Counted from the first letter of the stretch, positions 27,572 to 35,865 are shown. The stretch is DNA of 64,000 nucleotides from Paenibacillus pectinilyticus (GCF_001700435.1 NZ_LYPC01000016.1:152961-216960); one strand, 5' to 3'. Made by a program: numbers and translations. The notes: generated from the sequence alone by a model not told the origin.

Positions 27572-27733
27572 TTACCGTCAACTCCTTGCGGCACTTAGAG
27601 TGTGTAATAGTAAGTTTATCGCACTACTATTAAGTGTATGACACAATTTTGTAAACGGAATAACATTTCGCACGATGCACCGTCCAAATTTGCTACAATA
27701 AGGAAAGACTATGTGATTTGGAGGATTCCCCCC

Positions 27734-28342
27734 ATGCAAGACGCGATGCATTATGTGATTCCGGTTCTCATCATTGGCTTTATTATCTATCGACGAACCA
27801 AGCGCTCCATTGGCTTTCAAAAGCTTTCCCGTGGCCGCCTCACCTTTCGTCTGTCGCTGTTCAGTATCCTCGGTGTCATCATCTTCCTCCTTGGCTTTGT
27901 GCATCCCATTCATTTCATTGGGTATTTAATCGGCCTTGCTGGCGGTACCTTCCTAGGTCTCACCGCAATTCGCCATACCCGCTTCGAGCATCGAAGTGAT
28001 GGCTGGTACTATCGGACACACCTCTGGGTCGAAGTCACCGTGCTTATTCTATTCCTTGGCCGTATCGCTTACCGCTACGCCTCGATTGCCATTTCCACAG
28101 GGTCAACCACCCAAATCAATCCTGCTGATTTCTCACAATTCTCCAAAGATCCCGTCACCGCAGGCGTCTTCTTCATCATCGTGTCGTACTATGTGTTATT
28201 TTTCGGATATTTGCTGCGGGAAGGTGCTAAATTGGATGCTACTGCTCCGACAGATGGCTCCGTTGGTGGTGCTGGTGCTGGAAACAGTGGAACAGGGACG
28301 GGAGCTCATCCATCACAAGCGGGTGTTCGGATTCTGGACTAG
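27734..28342 (+). CDS. CcdC/DUF1453-like membrane protein
   Basis: A 202-residue membrane protein with about five TM segments (VIPVLIIGFIIYRR, LFSILGVIIFLLGFV, FIGYLIGLAGGTFLGL, WVEVTVLILFLGRIAY, GVFFIIVSYYVLFFGY) and a flexible Gly/Ala/Thr tail. The layout resembles the CcdC/DUF1453 group, whose role is unclear. ATG 27734 has GGAGGA 8-9 nt upstream; the longer frame from 27638 lacks one. Divergent from the 27275-27571 gene. Confidence 0.78.
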   Translation: MQDAMHYVIPVLIIGFIIYRRTKRSIGFQKLSRGRLTFRLSLFSILGVIIFLLGFVHPIHFIGYLIGLAGGTFLGLTAIRHTRFEHRSDGWYYRTHLWVEVTVLILFLGRIAYRYASIAISTGSTTQINPADFSQFSKDPVTAGVFFIIVSYYVLFFGYLLREGAKLDATAPTDGSVGGAGAGNSGTGTGAHPSQAGVRILD

Positions 28343-28420
28343 CGGGATTTGTGTACGCCGATGAATTGGACTGATCTTGAGTAATGCTGAATTGCTGAAA
28401 TAGTGTACTCGTTAAAACCT

Positions 28421-28475
28421 GCAACCCTGCAACCCTGCAACCCTGCAACCCTGCAACCCTGCAACCCTGCAACCC
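28421..28475. repeat. Octanucleotide tandem repeat (GCAACCCT)x6.9
   Basis: Six perfect copies of GCAACCCT from 28421 plus a 7-nt partial copy. The unit is not a multiple of three. Copy number is likely to vary between strains by slippage. Confidence 0.97.
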
Positions 28476-28494
28476 ACGGACATTATCCCGATTC

Positions 28495-28676
28495 TACTGG
28501 AAATGTCCAGTGTAAACTCCCAATTTTGGCGGAAAAAGAGCAATCCATTGGATTTCTCCAGTGAATTATCCGAATAATGGCTGAAAAAGGCCACTCTTTC
28601 TACTCCGGAGTGGATTTGTCCAATGAAATCTAATTTTTAGCTACTTTTAAGGGCAATCTGGTGTATTTATCCAATG
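28495..28676. repeat. Four degenerate ~18-bp repeats at 51-62 bp spacing
   Basis: Copies of roughly NANTGGATTTNTCCAGTG at 28495-28512, 28546-28563, 28608-28625 and 28659-28676 (offsets 51, 62, 51). Each contains an inner palindrome such as CTGGAAATGTCCAG. Confidence 0.7.
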
Positions 28677-28769
28677 GGGCGCGTGATTTGCGGTGGTGGT
28701 TTGTAGGAAGTTTCGTGTTTCAAGGCGAGGACTTGAGGTGGAGCTGCTCATGTTCAGTTACATTCAAGG

Positions 28770-28818
28770 AAAAGGGATGCTCCCATTGGTCAGATGACCT
28801 TGGGAGCATCCCTTTTTA
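28770..28818. terminator. Long nested hairpin, terminator-like
   Basis: Outer stem AAAAGGGATGCTCCCA / TGGGAGCATCCCTTTT with an inner stem GGTCA / TGACC and a T-run on the plus side. Works as a bidirectional terminator; no gene ends within 400 bp on the plus strand. Confidence 0.8.
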
Positions 28819-28840
28819 TGTGTGCAATAGTAAGATTCAG

Positions 28841-29306
28841 CAAAGCGTACCGACGGTTGGCTGTAACACGGGCAAGTTCTACTGTAAGGCCTTCGGGCCT
28901 TACGGTGGGCTTTCCGGTCCAACGTGCCGACACAGCTGCACTGTAAGCGCCCTTTTGGGTGTTACGCGGCGTGTTCGGCGGGTCAGTTCTGCTGTAGGGC
29001 CCTTTTGGGGCCTTACGGTAGGTTATTCCGGCCCAGCGTGCCGACGCGGCTGCACTGTAGCGCCCCTTTTGGACGTTACGCGGCGCGTAACGCGGGCAAG
29101 TTCTACTGTAAGGCCCTTTCCGGGCCTTACGACAGGCTTTTTCGCCCAGCGAACCGATGCGTCTGCGCTGTAACGCCCTTTTTGGGCGTTACGCGGCGCG
29201 TTCGGCTGGCCAGTTCTACTGTAAGGCCCTTTGCGGGCCTTACGATAGGCTTTCTCGGCCATGCCAGTCGACGCGGCTAGGCTATAGCGCCCTTTTTGGG
29301 CGTTAC
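28841..29306. repeat. Array of alternating hairpins, ~113-bp period
   Basis: Two hairpin types alternate. Type 1 (arms GTAAGGCCC / GGGCCTTAC): 28884-28903, 28994-29016, 29108-29130, 29221-29243. Type 2 (arms GTAACGCCC / GGGCGTTAC): 28943-28965, 29057-29079, 29170-29192, ~29283-29306. Linkers are also conserved (GCGGCGCGTTCGGC-like and GTGCCGACGCGGCTGCACT-like). A collapsed unit (GTAAC only) starts the array near 28841. It ends 18 bp before the stop of the convergent ABC exporter gene. Confidence 0.93.
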
Positions 29307-29323
29307 AACCTCGCCACCGCCCC

Positions 29324-31315
29324 CTACTTCGCTGCCTCCTCGGCAGCTTTCGCGAACTGCGTGCTGTACAGCCGTGCGTACAGCCCTTCCTTCGCAAGCA
29401 GCTCGCTGTGCGTGCCTCGCTCCACGACGCTGCCCGCTTCGATCACCAGAATGTGATCGGCGGCTAGCACCGTGGAGAGCCGGTGCGCGATCACAAGCGT
29501 CGTGCGCCCTTGCATCAGCTTCTCGAGCGCCGCCTGCACATAGGACTCGGATTCCGAGTCCAAGTGCGACGTCGCCTCATCGAGAATGAGGATGCGCGGG
29601 CGCTTCAGGATCGCACGAGCAATCGCGATCCGCTGGCGCTCGCCACCGGAGAGCCGGTGTCCACGCTCACCAACCATCGTGTCGTACCCTTCGGGTAACG
29701 ACATGATGAAATCGTGGATGTAAGCCTGCCGGCAAGCGGCCTCCATCTCCTCACGCGTAGCGTCCTCCCGCGCAAAGCGCAAGTTGTCGCCAATCGTCGC
29801 GTGGAACAGAAACGACTCCTGCGTCACGTACGCGATCTGCGCGCGCAGTGACGCCAATTCGACGGCACGAACGTTCACGCCGTCGACCTCAATACTACCT
29901 GCTGTCGGATCGTACAGTCGAGCGATCATCCCAATCAGCGTCGACTTCCCGGCGCCGCTAGGCCCAACGAGCGCAACCATTTCACCCGGTTGCGCCTCGA
30001 AAGTGATGTCGCGCAGCGCATACTGAACAGCCTTCCCTCGCTCTTCCAGCTCCCCAGCCTTCCCTCGCTCTGCCAGCTCTCCAGCCTTCCCTCGCTCTAC
30101 CAGTTCCCCAGCCTTCCCGCGCTCTGCCAGCTCTCCAGCCGTCCCTCGCTCTGCCGGCTTCCCAACCTTCCCTCTCTCCCCACCTTTATCCGGCTTATAA
30201 GCAAAAGAAACTCCCTTATACGCCACACGTCCCTTTACCGGTCCGAGCTCGAACGCATCCTCGGCATCCATGACATCAGGCACCATGTCCTGATACTCAA
30301 AAATTCGCTGGAACACGCCCAGCGCTGTCGCCACCTCTACCTGCAGGTTGAGCAGTGTACCAACCGGCATATACAACCTACCCAAATACGCCGTAAACGC
30401 GACGATCGAGCCTAATGTCATATGGCCTTGTATGACGGAGTATCCGCCGTAGATATAAATAATCGCCGTGCCAAGCGGCCCTAATGTACTTGTGGCCATC
30501 CCGAACCAACGGCCAACCAGATTGAGCCGCAGCTCGAGATCCATGACCTTTTGATTCATCGTCGTAAAAGCTTGCTCTTGCTGTTTCTCTCGGCCGAAAA
30601 TCCGCGTCAATAGCGCGCCCGATATACCGAAATTCTCATTGAGCTGTGAGGTGATATCCGAACGTACTTTTTGCGTTTCAACCCGAAGTTCTTTCCGCAT
30701 CTTGGATACCCTTTTGACAGGTAGCACGAAAAGCGGCAAAATCAGCACAGAAATAATCGCCAGCTTCCAATCCAGCGCGAATAAAATACCGATGGTTGTG
30801 AACACAATCACGATCTGCGTGATGGAAGATACGACGATCGACGTAACTACACTTTGTACAGACTGCACATCGCCCGTAATCCGCTGCACAATTTCTCCGG
30901 AACGTGCGTCAGTGAAGAACGCCATCGATTGCCGCTGCAAATTATGGAACAACGACTGCCCCAAATCCCGAATAACCCCTTGGGTTACTTTGGTATTAAG
31001 ATGGTTCTGCCACACGCCGAGCATACCGCTCAACACAGGAAGCAAGATCATCATCAGCGCCATAACCGACAACAGTTTGACACGCCCCTGCGGAATCGCC
31101 GTATCAATGATTTCTTTCATGACCAGAGGCGGGATAAGCCCAATCACTGCCGCAAGCAGCGCCAAGCCAATAATCACAATAATTTGTGCCCAATACCTTT
31201 TGAACAATTGCAAAATCCTTCGTACCGATACATCCTTCAGCTTCGCCTTGGGCCGATTCCGATCGGAAAGCCGTCCCATCCCTCCAGGCCCGCCTGGTCC
31301 ACCTGCTCCTATCAC
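29324..31315 (-). CDS. ABC exporter half-transporter with repeat insertion
   Basis: A 663-residue fused TMD-NBD protein (MsbA/BmrA-like), probably a homodimeric lipid or drug exporter. Six TM segments lie in ~35-325. NBD: A-loop VSFAYKPD, Walker A GPSGAGKST, signature LSGGERQR, Walker B ILILDEATSHLD, H-loop AHRLSTV. Between the A-loop strand and ALRDITFEA about 54 residues are inserted, built from 9-residue repeats (KAGELAERG). GTG 31315 has GGAG 6 nt upstream; ATG 31279 is an alternative. The N-terminus is Gly/Pro-rich. Confidence 0.94.
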   Translation of the reverse strand: MIGAGGPGGPGGMGRLSDRNRPKAKLKDVSVRRILQLFKRYWAQIIVIIGLALLAAVIGLIPPLVMKEIIDTAIPQGRVKLLSVMALMMILLPVLSGMLGVWQNHLNTKVTQGVIRDLGQSLFHNLQRQSMAFFTDARSGEIVQRITGDVQSVQSVVTSIVVSSITQIVIVFTTIGILFALDWKLAIISVLILPLFVLPVKRVSKMRKELRVETQKVRSDITSQLNENFGISGALLTRIFGREKQQEQAFTTMNQKVMDLELRLNLVGRWFGMATSTLGPLGTAIIYIYGGYSVIQGHMTLGSIVAFTAYLGRLYMPVGTLLNLQVEVATALGVFQRIFEYQDMVPDVMDAEDAFELGPVKGRVAYKGVSFAYKPDKGGERGKVGKPAERGTAGELAERGKAGELVERGKAGELAERGKAGELEERGKAVQYALRDITFEAQPGEMVALVGPSGAGKSTLIGMIARLYDPTAGSIEVDGVNVRAVELASLRAQIAYVTQESFLFHATIGDNLRFAREDATREEMEAACRQAYIHDFIMSLPEGYDTMVGERGHRLSGGERQRIAIARAILKRPRILILDEATSHLDSESESYVQAALEKLMQGRTTLVIAHRLSTVLAADHILVIEAGSVVERGTHSELLAKEGLYARLYSTQFAKAAEEAAK
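30026..30187 (-). repeat. In-frame 27-bp minisatellite inside the ABC exporter
   Basis: Five to six 27-bp copies encode KPAERG, TAGELAERG, KAGELVERG, KAGELAERG, KAGELEERG (residues ~377-430). Because 27 is a multiple of 3, copy changes keep the frame. Confidence 0.92.
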
Positions 31316-31350
31316 TCACTAATCACTCCGATCCTTCTCATCACACATGG

Positions 31351-31890
31351 TTATACTTGTACAGGAATTCCATAGCTAATAGCTTTCGTCACCTCATCAG
31401 CCATGTTTAGCACATAATATAACGAAGTCGTTTGCAAAATATTATACTGTCTTGGCCCATCGGCATTCACGATCGCCGCAATGGTATAGTCGCCAATCGG
31501 CGGTAGCACTTTTCCGACGGATTTCCCTGGAGCCAAAGGCTGATTCGATAGTTGGTACATACCTACACTTAATTTTTGTCCCAAACAAGCATCAATCGCG
31601 ATAACCATCGTGCCCTGAGGAATTTCCTCCAGACGCATGACTAAATTACTTGCATCACACGGTGCTTTTAAAGTGCCAATCACAGACGGATAGCCGAGCT
31701 CCGCAAGCTTACTGCCCACCATTGGGCCCAAGGAATCTCCCGTCGATCTATCTGTGCCAATACAGACAAAAGTCACCTTGCTCGGGCTAAGTTCCGACTG
31801 TATCGCAATCTTTTTAAGGGACAGAGCCAAATGCTCACCATTCATCTTTTTCCAAAATTGCTCCAAGTGTTCAATCCGTTCTTCCTCCAT
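31351..31890 (-). CDS. yyaC: YyaC-type sporulation protein
   Basis: A ~179-residue DUF1256 protein, related to the spore protease Gpr fold and known in spore formers. The hallmark is VCIGTDRSTGDSLGP; IAIDACLG and PPIGDYTI follow. GGGGAGG precedes two adjacent ATGs (31893, 31890); the second has the better spacing. Its presence supports an endospore-forming host. Confidence 0.93.
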   Translation of the reverse strand: MEEERIEHLEQFWKKMNGEHLALSLKKIAIQSELSPSKVTFVCIGTDRSTGDSLGPMVGSKLAELGYPSVIGTLKAPCDASNLVMRLEEIPQGTMVIAIDACLGQKLSVGMYQLSNQPLAPGKSVGKVLPPIGDYTIAAIVNADGPRQYNILQTTSLYYVLNMADEVTKAISYGIPVQV

Positions 31891-31986
31891 CATGGCCTCC
31901 CCTTCAGGTATGCAGAGATATTTCCCCTCACTCCTAATGAATGATATAATGCGGTCAACTTCTATTCTTTCACAAGGAGATATACC

Positions 31987-33174
31987 ATGTCTACTTTAGG
32001 GATCCTTGCTATTCTGACTTTGCTCTATTGGTTTTATGCTCTCATTGAAGTGCAGAGAAACATTCATTTACTTTCTACCTTACCTCCATCCACCAAGCTT
32101 CTAGAGAAGCCCCCACTTGTTTCCGTAATAATTGCTGCCAAAGAAGAAGAGGGCACCATTCGTGAAACGGTTCAACATTTACTATCCCAGCACTATCCGC
32201 GACTTGAAATTATTGCTGTGAACGATCGTTCCCAAGACGCTACCGGAGTTCGGCTGGACGAACTACGACAATGGTCCGAAGGTAAAAGCGACATTCACAC
32301 GAAGCTCCAAATCATCCACATTACACAGCTGCCCAAAGGCTGGCTAGGCAAAAACCACGCACTCTACCAAGGGTATCTGCAGGCTAGAGGCCAGTACATC
32401 CTTTTTACAGATGCTGATATTCTTTTTGCGCCAAGCACGATTCAAGATGCAGTCACCTATATGAAGCAAAACGAGGTCGATCATCTCACATTAACCCCGC
32501 ATATGCTGGCCAAAGGCGCTCTGCTGCGCGGGTTCGTTCATTTCTTTCTGTTCTCGTTCTCTTTATTCGTTCGCCCTTGGCGTGCCAACCGTGAGAGCGC
32601 CCGTGAGCCGGGCATTGGGATCGGCGCTTTCAATATGGTAAGCCGCAAGGCGTATGAAGCCATCGGTACGCACCAAGCCATTGCCCTTAGGCCTGATGAC
32701 GACCTCCAATTAGGTATTTTTCTCAAAAGAGCCGGCTTCAGACAAAAGGTACTTTCTGGCAAGCATCTCTTACAAGTAGAGTGGTACCGCTCTCTTCAAG
32801 AGGCCATCACTGGCCTAGAAAAGAATTTATTCTCCGGCTTCCGCTATAGTTACACCGTCGCTGTACTAGCTTGCCTGGGACAGTTGATCTTCTTTATCGG
32901 GCCTTGGCTCGGTCTCATTCTCCTATGGGATTGGCGGGGCGCCCTGCTAGCCGTCGCTGTGTGTTTACAAATCTGGCTGTATCGCAAGCTCATGTTCCAT
33001 CTGATGAGTCAACGCGGTAACGAGGCATACCTGCTTCCCATCAGTGCAGCACTGCTGCTTTACACCATCGTCCGCTCCGTATGGCTCACTTGGAAGCAAG
33101 GCGGCATCATCTGGAGAGGGACCTTCTATTCCTTGAAAGAATTGAAAAAGAAGCCCTCGCCAACCAACAAATAG
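31987..33174 (+). CDS. Membrane glycosyltransferase family 2
   Basis: A 395-residue GT2 enzyme. N-terminal TM (residues 3-20), a GT-A domain from ~45 (PLVSVIIAAKEEEGTIRETV) with the metal-binding motif FTDADILF (~140), an RPDDDLQLG acceptor-site motif, and C-terminal TM segments (~285-360). The layout is like the hopanoid/carotenoid-associated transferases. AAGGAGATATACC before ATG 31987 is a strong ribosome site; TATAAT at 31945-31950 is a likely -10. Divergent from yyaC. Donor and acceptor unknown. Confidence 0.92.
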   Translation: MSTLGILAILTLLYWFYALIEVQRNIHLLSTLPPSTKLLEKPPLVSVIIAAKEEEGTIRETVQHLLSQHYPRLEIIAVNDRSQDATGVRLDELRQWSEGKSDIHTKLQIIHITQLPKGWLGKNHALYQGYLQARGQYILFTDADILFAPSTIQDAVTYMKQNEVDHLTLTPHMLAKGALLRGFVHFFLFSFSLFVRPWRANRESAREPGIGIGAFNMVSRKAYEAIGTHQAIALRPDDDLQLGIFLKRAGFRQKVLSGKHLLQVEWYRSLQEAITGLEKNLFSGFRYSYTVAVLACLGQLIFFIGPWLGLILLWDWRGALLAVAVCLQIWLYRKLMFHLMSQRGNEAYLLPISAALLLYTIVRSVWLTWKQGGIIWRGTFYSLKELKKKPSPTNK

Positions 33175-33241
33175 GGCTCGCTAGCCATATATAAGTGAAA
33201 CTTCAAATAAGCGTTACTCCAATGAGCAAAGCTTATTTATG

Positions 33242-33304
33242 TATGTATTTATCTTCTATGTAGGATTATGTATTTATCTTATTTGTCGATTATGTAGTTA
33301 TCTA
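33242..33304. repeat. Three short AT-rich direct repeats
   Basis: TATGTATTTATCTT at 33242-33255 and 33267-33280 (identical) and TATGTAGTTATCTA at 33291-33304, about 25 bp apart, in the space between convergent genes. Confidence 0.85.
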
Positions 33305-33315
33305 TGTCGGACTGA

Positions 33316-33975
33316 TTAATGCACCCGATTCATTCGCACAACGCGATAAAAAAGTTGACCGCTTACCTCTTGCTCTACTTCCAAGAAGCCTTCCATATGG
33401 ACATAATCTCCCAAAATAAAGGAAGTCGCATCCGCGGAATCTGCATGGGTGAGAAAGAGAAGCGCGACTTTATCGTCGCCGACCACGAATCCCATCTGTT
33501 CCTTCACTTGGAACTTCTCTAGGATTTTACCGTGAAGTGATCTCACGATATGATGGAACCGCCAAACCCCATCTTCTTGGATGATAAAATATAATACGCG
33601 ATTGCGGTGAGCATTGCTGAACTCCCTCGTCACACCGATCATGCACACCTTTTCGCCGATGCGCAAATACTCATCAATTACATAGGATTTCAGACGCAGT
33701 CGATGCACATTTTTACGCTGAATATAAGCTTCCATTTCTTCAATCGAACGCTGATCCTTCGGATCCTGCTTCGTTGCATAGAAGACTTCTTTGATAAACG
33801 TATCCGTCTGAAACTGCCTTGCCCCTTTGAAATGATGATAGGTTCGAAAAAATTGCTCAATCACTTCCCGAATGTCTTCCGGTATGGCAGGACTCGATTC
33901 CACGCTAAACATGCGATCTGTTCGACCCGACAATTTTATTCTATGAAACCAGCTTTTCCAGACACTGACTTGCAT
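33316..33975 (-). CDS. Hypothetical protein
   Basis: A 219-residue soluble protein of no recognised family. ATG 33975 has AGGTGA ~10 nt upstream. Residues ~30-120 are helical and charged; the C-terminal half looks strand-rich (KVCMIGVTREFS, VLYFIIQEDGVWRFHHIV, KVALLFLTHADSADATSF). No signal peptide. It stands alone between two convergent/tandem genes. Confidence 0.78.
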   Translation of the reverse strand: MQVSVWKSWFHRIKLSGRTDRMFSVESSPAIPEDIREVIEQFFRTYHHFKGARQFQTDTFIKEVFYATKQDPKDQRSIEEMEAYIQRKNVHRLRLKSYVIDEYLRIGEKVCMIGVTREFSNAHRNRVLYFIIQEDGVWRFHHIVRSLHGKILEKFQVKEQMGFVVGDDKVALLFLTHADSADATSFILGDYVHMEGFLEVEQEVSGQLFYRVVRMNRVH

Positions 33976-34074
33976 GCCGTACGTGTCACCTACTTTCTTC
34001 CAACCATTTTTTCATTATAGGCTATAATCCTCAAAAATTCGATAAAAATCGCAGGATTTCGCGCAAAAACAGCC

Positions 34075-34105
34075 AAAAAAAGAGCATAGGCCCGTTATGC
34101 TTTCT
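34075..34105 (-). terminator. Intrinsic terminator after the NlpC/P60 gene
   Basis: Minus strand AGCATA / TATGCT around GGCCCG, followed by CTTTTTTT, about 55 nt past the stop at 34159. Confidence 0.75.
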
Positions 34106-34158
34106 TTTTCGAAAGACATTACGAACGTATGCTCTTACACATTTTCCAACGATCACAT

Positions 34159-35055
34159 TTACAGAACGCGTTTAGCGCCTACATATCTCGAACCCCAGTA
34201 GGAGCTGCTGAGACTATCGATGGCTACACCACCGGATGTTGTCGCGGAAATGAATTGATTATTTCCCAAATAAATGCCGACATGATTCACAATGCCTGAA
34301 GCGAAGAATACCAGATCCCCCGTCTTCAAATCGGTCACTCGCGTTCCCGCTTGATCATACATTTGCACAGAAGTACGCGGCAGGTCAATGCCCTTTGCCT
34401 CGAATAAATAGCGTACAAAACCTGAACAATCGAAACCACTCGGTGTTGTACCTCCCCAACGGTAAGGCGTTCCTTGATAAGCCGTCGCAGCTTGAATAAT
34501 TTGTTCTGAAACGGTAGGCTGTACGACTTTTGGTGCTGCAGGAGCTGCTTTCGGTGCTGGCGGAGGTGCGATCCAAGCTGGTTTATGCGACTTACCGTCG
34601 ACATCTACGATGGCGATTTTGTTCGCATCATTCCACTCAATCGCGGATCCGAATGTTTCGGTGATGAAACGAAGTGGAACAAACGTATTCCCTTCATGCA
34701 AAGTTGGGCTGCTTTCTAACGTAATCACCTTGCTGTTCACAAGTGCGTGATCTTCGTCTGTACCCAGATGAATCGACATGTCTTTGTTCACGAGCGTAAC
34801 AAGAACGCCATTGCCTTGCTTGGCCCAGCTAACTTGATAGCCTAGCTTCTCTGAGAGCACACGCAATGGAACTTGAAGCACACCTTCCTCATCGATAAAC
34901 GGCTGAACTTCAGGGAATTGAAGCAATTCATCATTCACCTGAACCTTCACCGAGGAATCGATGCTTGCTGCGTGAGCAGATGGTGCGGTGTACATCACTA
35001 ATGCGGCGCCTAGAAGAGCGCATGAACAAATAAACCTTTTTGCGAAAACTTTCAA
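34159..35055 (-). CDS. Secreted NlpC/P60 peptidoglycan hydrolase with stalk domain
   Basis: A 298-residue cell-wall endopeptidase. It starts at TTG 35055 with AAGGAGG 9 nt upstream; the longer open frame runs through the riboswitch. Signal peptide ends near PSAHA-A (~28). Residues ~36-151 are a copper-amine-oxidase-N (stalk) domain, seen as VPLRVLSEKLGYQVSW and FVPLRFITETFGS. A Pro/Ala linker follows, then NlpC/P60 with catalytic Cys210 (FDCSGFVRYLF) and His258 (VNHVGIYLG). A c-di-AMP riboswitch upstream links it to osmotic and cell-wall control. Confidence 0.96.
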   Translation of the reverse strand: MKVFAKRFICSCALLGAALVMYTAPSAHAASIDSSVKVQVNDELLQFPEVQPFIDEEGVLQVPLRVLSEKLGYQVSWAKQGNGVLVTLVNKDMSIHLGTDEDHALVNSKVITLESSPTLHEGNTFVPLRFITETFGSAIEWNDANKIAIVDVDGKSHKPAWIAPPPAPKAAPAAPKVVQPTVSEQIIQAATAYQGTPYRWGGTTPSGFDCSGFVRYLFEAKGIDLPRTSVQMYDQAGTRVTDLKTGDLVFFASGIVNHVGIYLGNNQFISATTSGGVAIDSLSSSYWGSRYVGAKRVL

Positions 35056-35072
35056 AACGTTGTGCCTCCTTG

Positions 35073-35212
35073 AAGCCTCCGAGGTTAGTTGACGGGTTCG
35101 GGAAGAGGTTTTCCCTAGTACACTCAATTAGTCTGCGACTAACTGTGTATTCATTCACCCCAAGTAAAGAAGTCCCCCGTACTAGAGCTTTTGATGCTCC
35201 AGATTCGGCATT
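35073..35212 (-). promoter_or_regulatory. ydaO/yuaA-type cyclic di-AMP riboswitch
   Basis: Minus strand from ~35212 shows the conserved blocks in order: GCCGAATC, GGGGGAC, TTGGGGTGAATGAA, TAGGG, CTTCCCGAACCCGTC, AACTAACCTCGGAGGC. These match the ydaO class, which binds c-di-AMP and usually turns expression off. It lies directly before the NlpC/P60 ribosome site, the classic target of this class. Confidence 0.95.
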
Positions 35213-35294
35213 TTTTGTCTATGTTAGACTAGCATAGTTCGATAAAGTCTGACAACTTTTGCGAAATGGTAAGTGTTTCCTTTCTGTGCGAAAA

Positions 35295-35328
35295 GCAAAA
35301 AACAGCCGCTCATTAAGCGAGCAGCTGT
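35295..35328 (-). terminator. Intrinsic terminator after the GNAT gene
   Basis: Minus strand ACAGCTGCTC / GAGCGGCTGT (one U-G pair), then TTTTTTGCTTTT, 16 nt past the stop at 35344. Confidence 0.9.
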
Positions 35329-35343
35329 CTTCACATCATTTCA

Positions 35344-35865
35344 TTAAACTGAGCCTACAGACTGTCCATATACCTCTGTGAGCAGGATATTTTTGAAGGG
35401 AACGAACTCATTTTCCGTCAATGGATTGGGATAACTCATGATATGTAAAGGCAGGTGCGGCTGCCCATCTCTTAAAGGAGGTTGTTCATAGGGAAATAGA
35501 TTCAAATGAAAACCGCAGCGGCGATAAAATTCAATTCTACGCTGGGCATCATGGGTATCCGGCGGCTCCACTTCAAGCACAACGGGCGTTGTCCCGCTGT
35601 TTATATAATCCGTCAGCATTTGTTTTCCAATGCCTCCACCTCGTATAGCCGCATTGACGGCAATATGCTCTACAAACCGGAATGCGCTAAAGTTCCAGCT
35701 GGCCAAAAAGCCACGGATGTCCCCACTCTCATCTCTATTCACATGCAGCCGATAGTTGGGATGCGTAAGCAGCCCGCGCTGCCCTTCATACGTTCTTATT
35801 TCCGTAACCGGAAAAGCTGCTTCCATCAGCTTGAATACCTCGTCAAACGATGTTTGTTTCTCCAT
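35344..35865 (-). CDS. GNAT-family N-acetyltransferase
   Basis: A 173-residue acetyl-CoA-dependent acetyltransferase. Motif A is VNAAIRGGGIGKQMLTDYI (pyrophosphate-binding R/Q-x-x-G-x-G/A). The C-terminal half carries RRIEFYRRCGFHLN. GAAGGAAGG precedes ATG 35865. It is monocistronic with its own terminator. Substrate unknown. Confidence 0.9.
   Translation of the reverse strand: MEKQTSFDEVFKLMEAAFPVTEIRTYEGQRGLLTHPNYRLHVNRDESGDIRGFLASWNFSAFRFVEHIAVNAAIRGGGIGKQMLTDYINSGTTPVVLEVEPPDTHDAQRRIEFYRRCGFHLNLFPYEQPPLRDGQPHLPLHIMSYPNPLTENEFVPFKNILLTEVYGQSVGSV

Larger units (their letters stand above)
28343..29323. other. ~980-bp gene-free region made of three repeat systems
   Basis: Between a membrane protein gene and an ABC exporter there is no supportable gene. 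It holds an 8-bp tandem repeat (28421-28475), four degenerate ~18-bp units (28495-28676), a long hairpin (28770-28818) and a ~113-bp-period hairpin array (28841-29306). Open frames across it only echo the repeats. Confidence 0.8.

Noticed and set aside
28239..28594. Minus-strand frames with repeated GCRVAGLQ peptides
   Set aside because: They are the 8-bp repeat read through; three 8-bp units simply give an 8-residue period.
28661..29280. Open frames over the hairpin array, on the plus strand (28661-29173, 28924-29280) and on the minus strand
   Set aside because: The proteins only repeat the hairpin sequence (Arg/Cys-rich, low complexity), lack ribosome sites, and occur in several frames at once.
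28841..29306. CRISPR array
   Set aside because: Units are ~113 bp with two palindromes and conserved linkers; there are no unique spacers and no cas genes nearby.
30639..31375. Plus-strand frames opposite the ABC exporter
   Set aside because: They lie wholly inside the well-supported exporter gene and show no motifs or ribosome sites.
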